Shown one piece after another: positions 30,442 to 39,631 of a stretch of 64,000 bases of DNA (position 1 is its first letter; the number at the start of each line of letters is the position of its first letter). The stretch covers positions 1,054,001 through 1,118,000 of the forward strand of contig NC_013729.1 of NCBI RefSeq assembly GCF_000024345.1, in the 5' to 3' direction. The notes below the pieces were generated by a model. It was not told the DNA's origin. It did no database searches and saw only the letters and a program-made list of their open reading frames with translations. Source of the DNA: Kribbella flavida DSM 17836. Lineage in GTDB: Bacteria > Actinomycetota > Actinomycetes > Propionibacteriales > Kribbellaceae. The position numbers and the translations under genes were made by a program.

Positions 30442-33400
30442 CAACCCTGCCAGGGCGCGATCGGGTTACCGGCCCAGCGGGTCCCGGCCGGCACGCTCTC
30501 ACCCCGCATCACCAGGGACACCGGGCCCACGGTCGCGCCCGCGCCGACCGAGGCGGCCGGCAGCACGATGCCGTGCGGCCCCAGGGTCGATCCCGGACCG
30601 AAGGTGACGGTGCTCATGGACATCACCCTGTCATGGAACAGGTGCGTCTGGAGCACGCACCCGCGATTCACCGTGGCCCCGTCGCCGAGCGTGATCAGGT
30701 CGGCCTCCGGCAGCCAGTACGTCTCGCACCACACGCCCTTGCCGATCTTCGCGCCGAGCGTGCGCAGCCACAGCGCCAGCACCGGCGTGCCCGCCGCGGC
30801 GTTGGCGAACCAGGGCGCGGCGACCAGCTCGACGAAGTTGTCCACCACCTCGTTGCGCCAGACGAACGAGCTCCACAGCGGGTACTCGACCGCGCGGGTC
30901 CGGCCGACGATCACCCACTTGGCCACCGTCGCCATCCCGCCCGCGACCGCCCCGGCGGCCAGGATCACCGCGCCGGACAGCAGCACGGTCGGCCACGGCC
31001 CGAGCCACAGGTCGAGCGCCTGCAGCCCGAACAGCACGCCGAGCGCGATCAGCACCGTGCACATCATCGGGACGAAGCGGCACAGCTCGACCAGCGCGCG
31101 GGCCACCTTGAGCCGCAGCGGCGGGTCGAAGGTCCGGCTCTGGTCACCCGCGACCGCCTGGCGGCGCAGCTTGACCGGCGGGCTGCCGAGCCAGGATGTC
31201 CCGGCCTTCGACTTCTTCGGCGCCGCGGACAGCACCGCCACCAGCCCGTTCTTGGGCACCGACCGGCCGGGCGCCGTCATGCCCGAGTTGCCCAGGAAGG
31301 CCCGCTTGCCGACCTTCGCGCCGGCCACGTGCAACCAGCCGCCGCCGAGCTCGTACGACGCGATCATCGTGTCGTCGGCCAGGAACGCGCCGTCGCCGAC
31401 CGTCGTCATCTTCGGCAGCAGCAGCACGGTCGACGCCTCGACGTCGCGGCCGATCTTCGCGCCGAGTGCCCGCAGCCACCACGGCGTCAGCAGGCTCGCG
31501 TACAGCGGGAACAGCAGTGTGCGGGCGGAGTCCAGCAACCGCTCCGTCGCCCACACCTGCCACCCGATCCGGCTCCGCACCGGGTAGTGCCCCGGCTTGA
31601 TCCCGAGCCCCAGCAGGCGGACGAAGAGCAGCGTCAGCAGGGCCAGCGTGACGAAGCCGACCAGCGTCATCAACGGGATCGCCGTCAGCGCCTTCAGCGC
31701 GGCCTCACCGAGCGTCTCGGTGCCCCGCACAGCCCGCCCCAGTACGGCGATGGCGGCGGCCGCGGCGGCGACCGGGAGCAGCGACATCAGCGCGGACGCC
31801 GCGCCGTACGCGAGGACCCACCACGGGGCCCGGGCGGGACGCTGCTCCGGCCACGGCCGCCGGGCCCGGCCGACCCGGGTGGCGGGGGAGCCGGACCAGC
31901 GTTCGCCCGCGGGGACCTTGCCGGCGACGGCCGAACCGGCCGCGATCTCGGCGTTGCGGCCGATCTCCGCGCCGGGCAGCAGCGTGCTGCGCGAGCCGAT
32001 CACCGCCTCGGCGCCGACACTGACCGCGCCGACGTGCAGGCGGTCGCCGTCGATCCAGTAGCCGGACAGATCCACCTCGGGCTCGATCGAGGCGCCGCGG
32101 CCCATCGTGAGCAGCCCGGTCACCGGTGGCAGCGTGTGCAGGTCGACGCCCCGGCCGATCTTGGCGCCGAGCGCGCGGGCGTAGTACGCGATCCAGGGGG
32201 CGCCGGCGAGATTGGCGGCACCGGCCGCGTCGGCCAGGTTCTCGGCGGCCCACAGCCGGACGTGGACCGTGCCGCCGCGGGGATGGACGCCGGGTTTCAG
32301 CCCCCGGAGCAGCAGCCGGGCACCGACCACGGCGATGCCCATCCGGCCGGCGGGGCTGATCAGCAGCAGCCAGCCGAGCAGGATCCACCACCAGGAGACC
32401 GTGCGCATCCACGGGTGCGGACCGGCGGTCAGCGCCAGCAGGTTGTTCAGGGTGAACAGGTAGACCAGCCAGCGAACGCCGACGACGGTCTGCAGGACCA
32501 GCGTCAGGGCCGTCTGCAGCAGCTGGGTGCCTGGAGGAGTCGGGCGGATGTCGCGCAGCTCCACCGGTTCGGCGGTGGTCGTGGCAGAGTCCAGCCGGTC
32601 GGCCAGCGCACCGAGCCGCGGGTACTCGTAGATGTCCGCGACGGTGATCTCCGGGTACCGCTCGCGCAGAGCGGAGACGAGCTGGGCGGCGGCGAGACTG
32701 CCGCCGCCGTGCAGGAAGAAGTCGTTGTCCGGGCCGGTCACCTTCGCGCCGAGCACCTTGGTCCAGCGTTCGGCCAGCCACCCCGCCGTACCGTCCAGGT
32801 CGGCGGCCGGGGCGTCGGTGTCCATGCCGGGCAGGGGCCAGGGCAGCGCGTCCCGGTCGACCTTGCCGGACGTCCGGGTGGGCAAGGTGTCGGTCAGCGC
32901 GATCAGGGGGACGAGCGCGGCGGGGAGCGCCTCGCGGAGCCGCTCGGTCGCCGCCGTCTGGTCGAAGCTGTCCGGGTCGTCGGGCACCAGGTAGCCGACC
33001 AGCAGCTGGTTGCCTGCCGCGCTCGTCCGGACGGCGGCGGCCGCGCCGGACACCCCGGGCAGCGACTGCAAAGCCGCGTCCACCTCGCCGAGCTCGATCC
33101 GGCGGCCGCCGAGCTTGATCTGCTCGTCGGCGCGGCCCTGGAACAGCAGGCCGGCCTCGTCCTTGCGGACCAGGTCACCGCTGCGGTACGCCCGGCCCCA
33201 GCCCAGCGAGGGCATCGGCGCGAACTTCTCGGCGTCCTTGGCCGGGTCCAGGTACCGGGCCAGCCCGACCCCGCCGATGATCAGCTCACCGATCTCGCCC
33301 TCGGCAACCTCGTTGCCCTGGGCATCGACGACGGCGAGGTCCCAGCCGTCCAGCGGCAGCCCGATCCGGACCGGGCCCTCCCCGGTCAGCTGGGCGCCGC

Positions 33401-34412
33401 ACGCGACCACGGTGGCCTCGGTCGGTCCGTAGGTGTTCCACACCTCGCGGCCGTCGACGGCGAGCCGCTCGGCCAGCTCGGGCGGACAGGCCTCGCCGCC
33501 GAAGATCAGCAGCCGGACGGCATCGAGCGCGTCGGCCGGCCAGAGCGCGGCGAGCGTCGGCACGGTGGACACGACGGTGATGCCCTGGGCAACCAACCAT
33601 GGCCCGAGGTCCATGCCGCTGCGGACCAGCGAGCGCGGGGCCGGGACCAGGCAGGCGCCGTGCCGCCAGGCCAGCCACATCTCCTCGCAGGAGGCGTCGA
33701 AGGCGACCGACAGGCCGGCCAGCACCCGGTCGTCCGAGCTGATCGGCTCCTGCTGGAGGAACAGCCGCGCCTCGGCGTCGACGAAGGCGGCCGCCGACCG
33801 GTGCGTCACCGCGACACCCTTCGGAACCCCGGTCGAGCCGGAGGTGAAGATGATCCACGCGTCGTCGTCCGGTGTCGGCCCGTCGGCCGCGTCCCGGTAC
33901 GGCGTACCGGCGTGCGGGCCGTCGGTGAAGGCGTCGGGGCCGGTCTGGTCCATCCGGGCGGAGTACGGGAAGTCGTAGTAGCCATCCTCGTCCGGCCCGT
34001 CGGGACGGACGCCGGTGGACGCAGCGCCGCCGGTCCGGGCGTCGGTGAGCTCCAGACCGTCGGTGACGATGGCGGCGACACCGGCCTCGCCGAAGACCAG
34101 TTCGGCGCGTTCGGGCGGGTCGTCGGCGTCGACCGGGACGTACGCGGCGCCGGCCTGCAGAATGCCCAGGATCGCCACGTACAGGTCGTTGTGGCCGGAC
34201 GAGATCCGCACCCCGACCCGGTCGCCGGGGCCGATGCCGAGTCCGTTCAGCCGGGACGCGAACTTGGTCACCTGCTCGACCAGCTCGCGGTAGCTGAGGC
34301 TCACGTGCGAGTCGTCGAGCGCGGGGTCGTCGGGATACCGGCCGGCCGTTTCGTGCAGGATCTCGACCAGCGTGCGCGCGGGCGGCGCGCTGTCCCCCCG
34401 TCGCAAAGTCAC
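30441..34412 (-). CDS. Pls/PosA-type polyamino-acid synthetase (NRPS-like)
   Basis: The 1323-residue membrane enzyme has the epsilon-poly-lysine synthetase layout. An adenylation domain (about 15-510) has IFTSGSTGVPKGVAVTH, NTYGPTEATV and GRADEQIKLGGRRIELGEV. A peptidyl carrier domain has the phosphopantetheine Ser in FFLHGGGSLAAAQL near residue 571. The C-terminal half carries six membrane segments with three hexapeptide/condensation-like modules (ALGAKIGRGVDL, ALGAKIGRDVEA, TLGAKIGKGVWC). There is no conventional C or TE domain. Hand alignment to GrsA gives the specificity code D-A-E-S-I-G-T-V-V-K, close to a lysine code. It should make a poly- or oligo(diamino acid). A -10 TATCAT (34420-34425) ends 7 nt before GTG 34412. 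Confidence 0.88.
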   Translation of the reverse strand: MTLRRGDSAPPARTLVEILHETAGRYPDDPALDDSHVSLSYRELVEQVTKFASRLNGLGIGPGDRVGVRISSGHNDLYVAILGILQAGAAYVPVDADDPPERAELVFGEAGVAAIVTDGLELTDARTGGAASTGVRPDGPDEDGYYDFPYSARMDQTGPDAFTDGPHAGTPYRDAADGPTPDDDAWIIFTSGSTGVPKGVAVTHRSAAAFVDAEARLFLQQEPISSDDRVLAGLSVAFDASCEEMWLAWRHGACLVPAPRSLVRSGMDLGPWLVAQGITVVSTVPTLAALWPADALDAVRLLIFGGEACPPELAERLAVDGREVWNTYGPTEATVVACGAQLTGEGPVRIGLPLDGWDLAVVDAQGNEVAEGEIGELIIGGVGLARYLDPAKDAEKFAPMPSLGWGRAYRSGDLVRKDEAGLLFQGRADEQIKLGGRRIELGEVDAALQSLPGVSGAAAAVRTSAAGNQLLVGYLVPDDPDSFDQTAATERLREALPAALVPLIALTDTLPTRTSGKVDRDALPWPLPGMDTDAPAADLDGTAGWLAERWTKVLGAKVTGPDNDFFLHGGGSLAAAQLVSALRERYPEITVADIYEYPRLGALADRLDSATTTAEPVELRDIRPTPPGTQLLQTALTLVLQTVVGVRWLVYLFTLNNLLALTAGPHPWMRTVSWWWILLGWLLLISPAGRMGIAVVGARLLLRGLKPGVHPRGGTVHVRLWAAENLADAAGAANLAGAPWIAYYARALGAKIGRGVDLHTLPPVTGLLTMGRGASIEPEVDLSGYWIDGDRLHVGAVSVGAEAVIGSRSTLLPGAEIGRNAEIAAGSAVAGKVPAGERWSGSPATRVGRARRPWPEQRPARAPWWVLAYGAASALMSLLPVAAAAAAIAVLGRAVRGTETLGEAALKALTAIPLMTLVGFVTLALLTLLFVRLLGLGIKPGHYPVRSRIGWQVWATERLLDSARTLLFPLYASLLTPWWLRALGAKIGRDVEASTVLLLPKMTTVGDGAFLADDTMIASYELGGGWLHVAGAKVGKRAFLGNSGMTAPGRSVPKNGLVAVLSAAPKKSKAGTSWLGSPPVKLRRQAVAGDQSRTFDPPLRLKVARALVELCRFVPMMCTVLIALGVLFGLQALDLWLGPWPTVLLSGAVILAAGAVAGGMATVAKWVIVGRTRAVEYPLWSSFVWRNEVVDNFVELVAAPWFANAAAGTPVLALWLRTLGAKIGKGVWCETYWLPEADLITLGDGATVNRGCVLQTHLFHDRVMSMSTVTFGPGSTLGPHGIVLPAASVGAGATVGPVSLVMRGESVPAGTRWAGNPIAPWQG

Positions 34413-34419
34413 CGGGCGG

Positions 34420-34425
34420 ATGATA
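34420..34425 (-). promoter_or_regulatory. Leaderless -10 element of the Pls-like gene
   Basis: TATCAT on the minus strand ends 7 nt before GTG 34412. It would drive the synthetase-aminopeptidase operon. Confidence 0.55.
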
Positions 34426-34482
34426 CGCGGACCGGTTGAACCGGAACCGAACGTGCCGCCACGGTGAGATGACGGCGGTGAG

Positions 34483-35682
34483 CTACTTCACCAGGTCGGC
34501 CGGGGCGGCGAAGGTGTTGCAGGCCTTGGCCTCGCCGACGTTGAAGCCGTTCAGGATCCAGAAGCCCTGGCTGGTGGCCAGGCCGTGGGTGCGTTCCGAG
34601 GGCGGGGTCTTCTCCGTCTCGCCGAAGCTGTTGCTGGCCTGGTACTCGAACTCCTTCATCCGCTTGGTGAAGGGATAACTCTTCGCGACCGCCCGGCTGA
34701 ACACGCCGCCCAGGCAGGACGCCTGCACCTCGTTGCGCCGGGAGCTCTCCAGCTTCTGCTCCGGGTGGTCCTGCAGGTACACCGCGCGGGCGTAGAACAG
34801 GTCGGTGACACCCTGGATGTGGTGGCCGTACTCGTGCGCAATCGTCAGCAGGTACGCCAGGTCCTCCTCGGGACCGAACGCCTTGTTCATCTGCTGCACG
34901 TCGGTGTACATCACGTTGTTGCCGTAGCAGTAGAACGCGAGCACCCGGCCGGACATCGGCTTGAACGAGCCGCACGGCGTGTTCACCGGCTTGTCGAACA
35001 CCACCAGCCCCGGGTCCGGCTTGGTCACGCCGATCTTGTTCAGCACCGGGCGCCAGCCGTCGTTCAGGCACTTGAAGAGCTTCTCGTAGTACACCTTCTG
35101 CGCGGCCAGGCTGCCGTCGCCCAGCTTCTCCGCCGGGCAGTCCAGCTCGCCGAGCCCGCCGGCCTGGTAGAGCGTGCTGTTCAGCAGGTAGTCCTCGGCG
35201 GTGCCCTTGTCCGGCTTGGTGGTCGCCGTGGGCACGATCGTCGGGCCGGCGGCCTGGGGCTGGTCGGTGCCGGCGCCGCCGACCAGCGTGGCGACGACCA
35301 CTGCGAGCGTAATCCCCAGCATGGCGAGCGCGGAGAAGCCGATCAGCAGGAACTTGAGCGCACCGCCACGGCGCCGCCGCGGGGGCTGGAAGCCGTTGAA
35401 GTGGTTGGGGCCGCCGTAGTACGGCTGGGCCCACTGACCGGGGTACTGGCCCTGCGGCGGCTGACCCGGAAAGGGTCCCTGCTGGTACTGGCCTGGACCG
35501 GGATACTGCTGCCCCTGGTACTGGTACTGACCCCCGTACGCCGGCTGCTGCGGCTGGCCCGGCTGCCAGGCACCGGCCTGCGGCGGCGGCAGGATGCCGG
35601 GCGGCGGCGCCGGAGAACGCTGTCCCGGCTGCTGGTCCCGAGGACGGTCCTGGGGGCGGTCGTACCCGTAAGGATTGCTCAC
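34483..35682 (-). CDS. Membrane-anchored neutral zinc metallopeptidase 1 (YpfJ type)
   Basis: The 399-residue protein has a Gln/Pro/Gly/Tyr-rich cytoplasmic segment (about 1-100), an Arg cluster (PPRRRRGG), one membrane helix (FLLIGFSALAMLGITLAVVV), a linker, and an extracytoplasmic metallopeptidase domain (PF04228). The zinc motif is [11 protein letters not shown], with the likely third ligand Glu in RRNEVQASCLGG. Six Cys are shared with the four paralogues nearby. GTG 35682 (SNPYGYDRPQ) fits the S-N/D start of the paralogues. It is divergent from a DUF2207 gene by 80 bp. The substrate is unknown. Confidence 0.88.
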   Translation of the reverse strand: MSNPYGYDRPQDRPRDQQPGQRSPAPPPGILPPPQAGAWQPGQPQQPAYGGQYQYQGQQYPGPGQYQQGPFPGQPPQGQYPGQWAQPYYGGPNHFNGFQPPRRRRGGALKFLLIGFSALAMLGITLAVVVATLVGGAGTDQPQAAGPTIVPTATTKPDKGTAEDYLLNSTLYQAGGLGELDCPAEKLGDGSLAAQKVYYEKLFKCLNDGWRPVLNKIGVTKPDPGLVVFDKPVNTPCGSFKPMSGRVLAFYCYGNNVMYTDVQQMNKAFGPEEDLAYLLTIAHEYGHHIQGVTDLFYARAVYLQDHPEQKLESSRRNEVQASCLGGVFSRAVAKSYPFTKRMKEFEYQASNSFGETEKTPPSERTHGLATSQGFWILNGFNVGEAKACNTFAAPADLVK

Positions 35683-35750
35683 TGGTTCGGTGGCCCCTTC
35701 TGCGCCGGGAGGAACGTCGAGCGGGTTCGCTGGGCGAACCGCCCCGAGAC

Positions 35751-35756
35751 TACCCT
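35751..35756 (+). promoter_or_regulatory. Leaderless -10 element of DUF2207 gene A
   Basis: TACCCT ends 6 nt before ATG 35763. Confidence 0.5.
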
Positions 35757-35762
35757 CGACCC

Positions 35763-37448
35763 ATGTCACTGAAGCGCCGCCTCCTCCCGGCAGCCCTGCT
35801 CGTGTCCCTGACGACCCCCCTCGTTGCCCTCGGCACGCTGCCGGCCCAGGCCGCGGACGACCGGATCACGGCGTACACCGCGGAGGCGACGCTGACCGGC
35901 GACGGCGTGCTCAAGGTCACCGAGACCGTCGACGTCACCGCGGGCAGCGGCACCTTCAGCCGGACTCTGGCGACCCGGGTCCGCTCGGACGCCGAGGACG
36001 ACCGGGTCTACGACCTGAGCAACGTGTCCGCGACCGTGAACGGGCAGCCCGCGGCCGGGTTCGCCGACACCGAGGTGGACAACGGCCGGCAGCTGTCGGT
36101 GCAGGTGTCCGGCCAGTCCAAGGTCGTCTACAGCTACGAGGTCGGCAACGTGGTGGCCGACTCGACCGAGGGCCGCACGGTGAGCTGGCCGATCGTCCAG
36201 GGCTTCGGCGCCTCGATCCCGAAGGCGACCGTGGCGGTGAACGTGCCGTTCGCGAGCTGGGTGACCTGCTTCGCCGGCCGGGTCGGCTCGAGCAAGCCGT
36301 GCACCTCGTTCCAGCTGGGCGAGTCGGCTGCCGTGGAGATCGAGCAGCTGCAGGTGCCGGCCGGTGGGCGGCTGACCTTCCTGACCGGCCTCAGCGACCA
36401 GGCGACGGTCCAGCCGAACGCCGCGTTCAAGACCCGCTGGACGCTGCACCACGCCTTCACCGCCGACAGCGCCACCCTCGGGCTGAGCGCGCTGCTGCTC
36501 GGCCTCGGCGTGCTGGCCGCCGCGGCGCTGTGGTTCTTCAAGGGCCGGGACGCGAGCCGGACCGGTGGCGGGGCGCCCGAGCGGCCGGTGCTGGACGGGC
36601 CCGACGGTCCCCAGTTCGCGGCGCCGGACGGGATCCGCCCGGGCCAGGTCGGCACCGTGGTGGACGAGTCGGCCGACGTCGTGGACATCACCGCGACCCT
36701 GCTGGACCTTGCCATCCGCAACTACCTCACCATCGTCGAGCTGCCCCGCGCGACGCCCTTCGCCCGGCTGGACTGGGAGCTGCGCCGGCTGAACGCGGGC
36801 GGGCCCGAGCTGCTGCCGTACGAGAAGGCGCTGCTGGACGCGGTCTTCGCCGACGGCGACACCGTGCTGGTGTCCACCCTCGGCCCGGCGCTGCGCCCGC
36901 GGCTCACCCTGGTCCGCGAGCAGCTGTACGCCGACGTCGTGACCCAGGGCTGGTTCGCGAACCGTCCGGACGCCGTCCGGAACCGCTGGACCACCGCGGG
37001 TCTGGTGCTGCTCGCCGCCGGCGTGGTGCTGACGATCGTGCTCGCGGTCGCCACGAAGTTCGGCCTGGTCGGTCTGGCCGTGATGCTCGCCGGGGTCGCG
37101 TTGTCGCTGGCCGGCCAGGTCGCGCCGGCGCGCACCGCGCGCGGCGCCGCCGTTCTCGGGCGCGTCGGTGGGCTGCAGCGCTACCTGGCCGCCGAGACCT
37201 CGGCGAGTCTGCCGCAGAGCCACCGGCTCGAGTTCGCCTCCCGCTGCCTGCCGTACGCCGCCGTGCTCGGGCTGACCGAGAAGTGGGCGCTGGAGATCGC
37301 CGCGACCGATGACGACGACGACCCGGACGCCGGCATCGGCTGGTACTCCGGCCCGGAGAACTGGCACCTGTCCGACATCGGCGAGTCGCTGTCGAACTTC
37401 GTCACCACCTTCGGCGGCACGCTGACCGCCGCGCGCCGGCTCTTCTGA
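35763..37448 (+). CDS. DUF2207 membrane protein A
   Basis: The 561-residue protein has a signal peptide (LLPAALLVSLTTPLVALGTL, cleavage after AQA) and an extracytoplasmic beta domain (about 30-230, DGVLKVTETVDV and VVADSTEGRTVSWPIVQGFG). A membrane helix near 240-258 (LSALLLGLGVLAAAALWFFK), a cytoplasmic region (DVVDITATLLDLAIRNYLTI) and a second membrane pair near 415-450 follow. This is the DUF2207 (PF09972) layout, whose role is unknown. A paralogue lies at 42541-44220. Both are divergent from YpfJ-type peptidase genes, which suggests a functional link. Confidence 0.85.
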   Translation: MSLKRRLLPAALLVSLTTPLVALGTLPAQAADDRITAYTAEATLTGDGVLKVTETVDVTAGSGTFSRTLATRVRSDAEDDRVYDLSNVSATVNGQPAAGFADTEVDNGRQLSVQVSGQSKVVYSYEVGNVVADSTEGRTVSWPIVQGFGASIPKATVAVNVPFASWVTCFAGRVGSSKPCTSFQLGESAAVEIEQLQVPAGGRLTFLTGLSDQATVQPNAAFKTRWTLHHAFTADSATLGLSALLLGLGVLAAAALWFFKGRDASRTGGGAPERPVLDGPDGPQFAAPDGIRPGQVGTVVDESADVVDITATLLDLAIRNYLTIVELPRATPFARLDWELRRLNAGGPELLPYEKALLDAVFADGDTVLVSTLGPALRPRLTLVREQLYADVVTQGWFANRPDAVRNRWTTAGLVLLAAGVVLTIVLAVATKFGLVGLAVMLAGVALSLAGQVAPARTARGAAVLGRVGGLQRYLAAETSASLPQSHRLEFASRCLPYAAVLGLTEKWALEIAATDDDDDPDAGIGWYSGPENWHLSDIGESLSNFVTTFGGTLTAARRLF

Positions 37449-37455
37449 CCTCAGC

Positions 37456-37501
37456 ACGAAGCCCCGGGACCCCTTGCTGCCAAGGGCTCCCGGGGCTTCG
37501 T
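37456..37501. terminator. Bidirectional terminator between DUF2207 A and peptidase 2
   Basis: A 14-bp stem (37456-37469 with 37488-37501) continues after one C-C mismatch into CCCTTG/CAAGGG around a 4-nt loop. Twenty pairs in total lie between two convergent genes. Confidence 0.85.
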
Positions 37502-37510
37502 CGTCCTGGG

Positions 37511-39622
37511 TCAGCTGGTGTACTGCGGGTTGGTGTTGAAGGTGTTGCAGAAGATCGGGTTCTTGTAGTTGAAGCCCCGGATCGACCAGCGGTTGTGGTT
37601 CACCTTCGAGCCGTGGTCGCGGACCCGCGGCTTGCTGAACTCGTCACCGGCGTTGGCGACGGCGAACTTCCAGCTGTTCAGCAGGTCGCCGCGCAGCGGG
37701 ATGTACGGCGCGTTGGTGCCCAGGTACGCCGAGCCGAGGCAGGACGCCTGCAGCTCGCGCCGGCGCGACTCCAGCAGCCGCAGGTTCGGGTCGGCCATCG
37801 TCGCCTGCCGGGTGAAGCTGGCCCGGAAGATGCCGGTCAGCTGCTGGATGTGGTGCCCGTACTCGTGCGCGAACGTGTTCAGCATCCAGGCCCGGGTGTA
37901 CATCGGGTTGATCCGGTAGTTCTTGTAGTCGACGTTGAACGGCATGTAGATCGCCTCGTTGGCGCCGCAGTAGAAGCCGCGGGTGCCGCGCTCGGTGCCG
38001 CACGGCGTCTTCACCTGGTTGGCGTAGACGATCACGTGCGGGGCGCGGAACGGCTGGCCGGACTTCTTCAGCGCCAGCCACCAGGTGCGGTTGAGGCACG
38101 GCAGCAGGCGGTTGTAGTACGCCTTGGTCGCCGCGAACGTGGTCGGCCGGTACGGCGGCTCGACGCACTTGGTCGGCTGCAGCACCCCGACCGAGTAGAT
38201 CTTGTTCTTCGCCACCACCTCGTACGGCGTGAGCTGGCGCGGCTTCGGCTTCGGCTTCGGGGGCGGCGGAGGCGGCGGGGTCGGCGACGGGGTGACCGTG
38301 GGGGTCTCGGTCGGCGTCTCCGACGGGGTCGGCGTGGGGGTGTCGACGGCGACCGGGACGGTCGGGTCGTCCTTGTTCAGCTGGATCGCGGCGGTGATGC
38401 CGGAGCCGACCAGCACGACGGCGAGCGCGACCAGACCGATGAGCAGGCCCTTCGACAGCTGGCGGGGCTTGCGGCGGCGGCCGGGGCCCGGCGGCTGCGG
38501 GATCGGGATCGGCGGGTACTGCCAGGCCGGCTGCCCACCCTGCGGACCACCCGGACCTCCGCTTTGCGGCTGCTGCCAGCCGGGCTGGCCACTCTGCTGC
38601 TGGTAGCCCGGCGGGTAACCACCCGAGGTCGCACCCGACCACGGGTTCCCACTCTGCGACGACTGCTGCTGCCCGGTCGGCCCGGGCCAGGAACTCCCGG
38701 ACTGCGGCAGCACCGGGCCGGTCGACGCACTCGGCCACGAACTGGTGATCCCGGCGCCGGTGCTGGGTGTGCCGGTGCCAGGGGTGCCCGCGCCCGGCGT
38801 CCGCGAGCCGGGTGCGCCGGCGCCGGATGCACCTGCGGCCGCTGCGCCCGCGCCCGCTGCGCCTGCGGCCGCTGCGCCTGTGCCGGCGGGCGATGTCCCG
38901 AGGCCCGGCGTACCGGCGCCGGATGCGCCTCCGTCGACCTGGCGCCCACTGCCCGGCGTACCGGCTCCTGGGGTGCCGGCGCCTGCGCTTGCGCCGAGGG
39001 AGCCGGAGGCGGCGGGGGTGCCGGAGGGGGAGGTGGGCTGGTTGCCGGTGTAGGACCTGCCGTAGCTGCCCTCGGTGGTGCCGTGGCGGGGGCCGGTGGG
39101 AGGCGGGGCCGAGTGCTGGCCGCGCGACGTGCCGGGCTGGCTGTAGGGCGGTTGGTTCCAGCCGGAGGTGCCACCCGGGGTGGCCGAGGGCTGAGTCGAG
39201 CCGCCCGCCGCCGGACCGCCGGCCGAGCTGCCGCTGGCTGGACCGGCCGAGGTGCCGCTGGCTTGACCGGCCGAGGTGCGGCTGGCTTGACCAGCTGAGC
39301 TGCCGCCTGCCGCGCTGGCGGAGCTATCGCCGGCTGAGTTGCCGCCTGCAGCGCTGCCGCCTGCGCCCGTCGGGGCGCCGGGGTGGCTGGAGGGCTGGTC
39401 GGACAGGCCTGGGGTGTACCACTGGGTGGGGCCTGGGGGCGCCGGCGGAGGGACGGGGTGTTGCGGGTCCGGCCGCAGGTACTCCTGCTGCTTGTCGGTG
39501 GACTCGGTCCACCAGCGGGGCGACTGGCCATCCCGGCGGGACGTGCCCTCTTCGCCGGTGGGCTGCTCGCCCTCGGGCTCCGACGGGTCCCGCCCCGGGG
39601 GTGGATTCCAGTTGTCCGACAT
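37511..39622 (-). CDS. Membrane-anchored zinc metallopeptidase 2, long disordered N-terminus
   Basis: The 703-residue protein is the largest of the five paralogues because of a cytoplasmic low-complexity region of about 390 residues. That region is rich in Gly, Ala, Ser, Thr and Pro, with AGTPG-like repeats in the middle and Gln/Pro/Tyr near the membrane. After an RRRKPRQLSK cluster come one membrane helix (LIGLVALAVVLVGSGITAAI), a Thr/Pro linker with a Pro run, and the peptidase domain with [11 protein letters not shown] and RRELQASCLGS. Six conserved Cys and the RDHG motif are present. The next gene starts only 9 bp upstream, so peptidase 3 and this gene form an operon. Confidence 0.87.
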   Translation of the reverse strand: MSDNWNPPPGRDPSEPEGEQPTGEEGTSRRDGQSPRWWTESTDKQQEYLRPDPQHPVPPPAPPGPTQWYTPGLSDQPSSHPGAPTGAGGSAAGGNSAGDSSASAAGGSSAGQASRTSAGQASGTSAGPASGSSAGGPAAGGSTQPSATPGGTSGWNQPPYSQPGTSRGQHSAPPPTGPRHGTTEGSYGRSYTGNQPTSPSGTPAASGSLGASAGAGTPGAGTPGSGRQVDGGASGAGTPGLGTSPAGTGAAAAGAAGAGAAAAGASGAGAPGSRTPGAGTPGTGTPSTGAGITSSWPSASTGPVLPQSGSSWPGPTGQQQSSQSGNPWSGATSGGYPPGYQQQSGQPGWQQPQSGGPGGPQGGQPAWQYPPIPIPQPPGPGRRRKPRQLSKGLLIGLVALAVVLVGSGITAAIQLNKDDPTVPVAVDTPTPTPSETPTETPTVTPSPTPPPPPPPKPKPKPRQLTPYEVVAKNKIYSVGVLQPTKCVEPPYRPTTFAATKAYYNRLLPCLNRTWWLALKKSGQPFRAPHVIVYANQVKTPCGTERGTRGFYCGANEAIYMPFNVDYKNYRINPMYTRAWMLNTFAHEYGHHIQQLTGIFRASFTRQATMADPNLRLLESRRRELQASCLGSAYLGTNAPYIPLRGDLLNSWKFAVANAGDEFSKPRVRDHGSKVNHNRWSIRGFNYKNPIFCNTFNTNPQYTS

Positions 39623-39631
39623 CGATACTCC

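Noticed and set aside
30573..34439. A 1288-codon open frame on the plus strand opposite the Pls-like synthetase
   Set aside because: The plus-strand translation is Arg/Gly/Asp-rich noise, whereas the minus strand carries clear adenylation, carrier and hexapeptide motifs.
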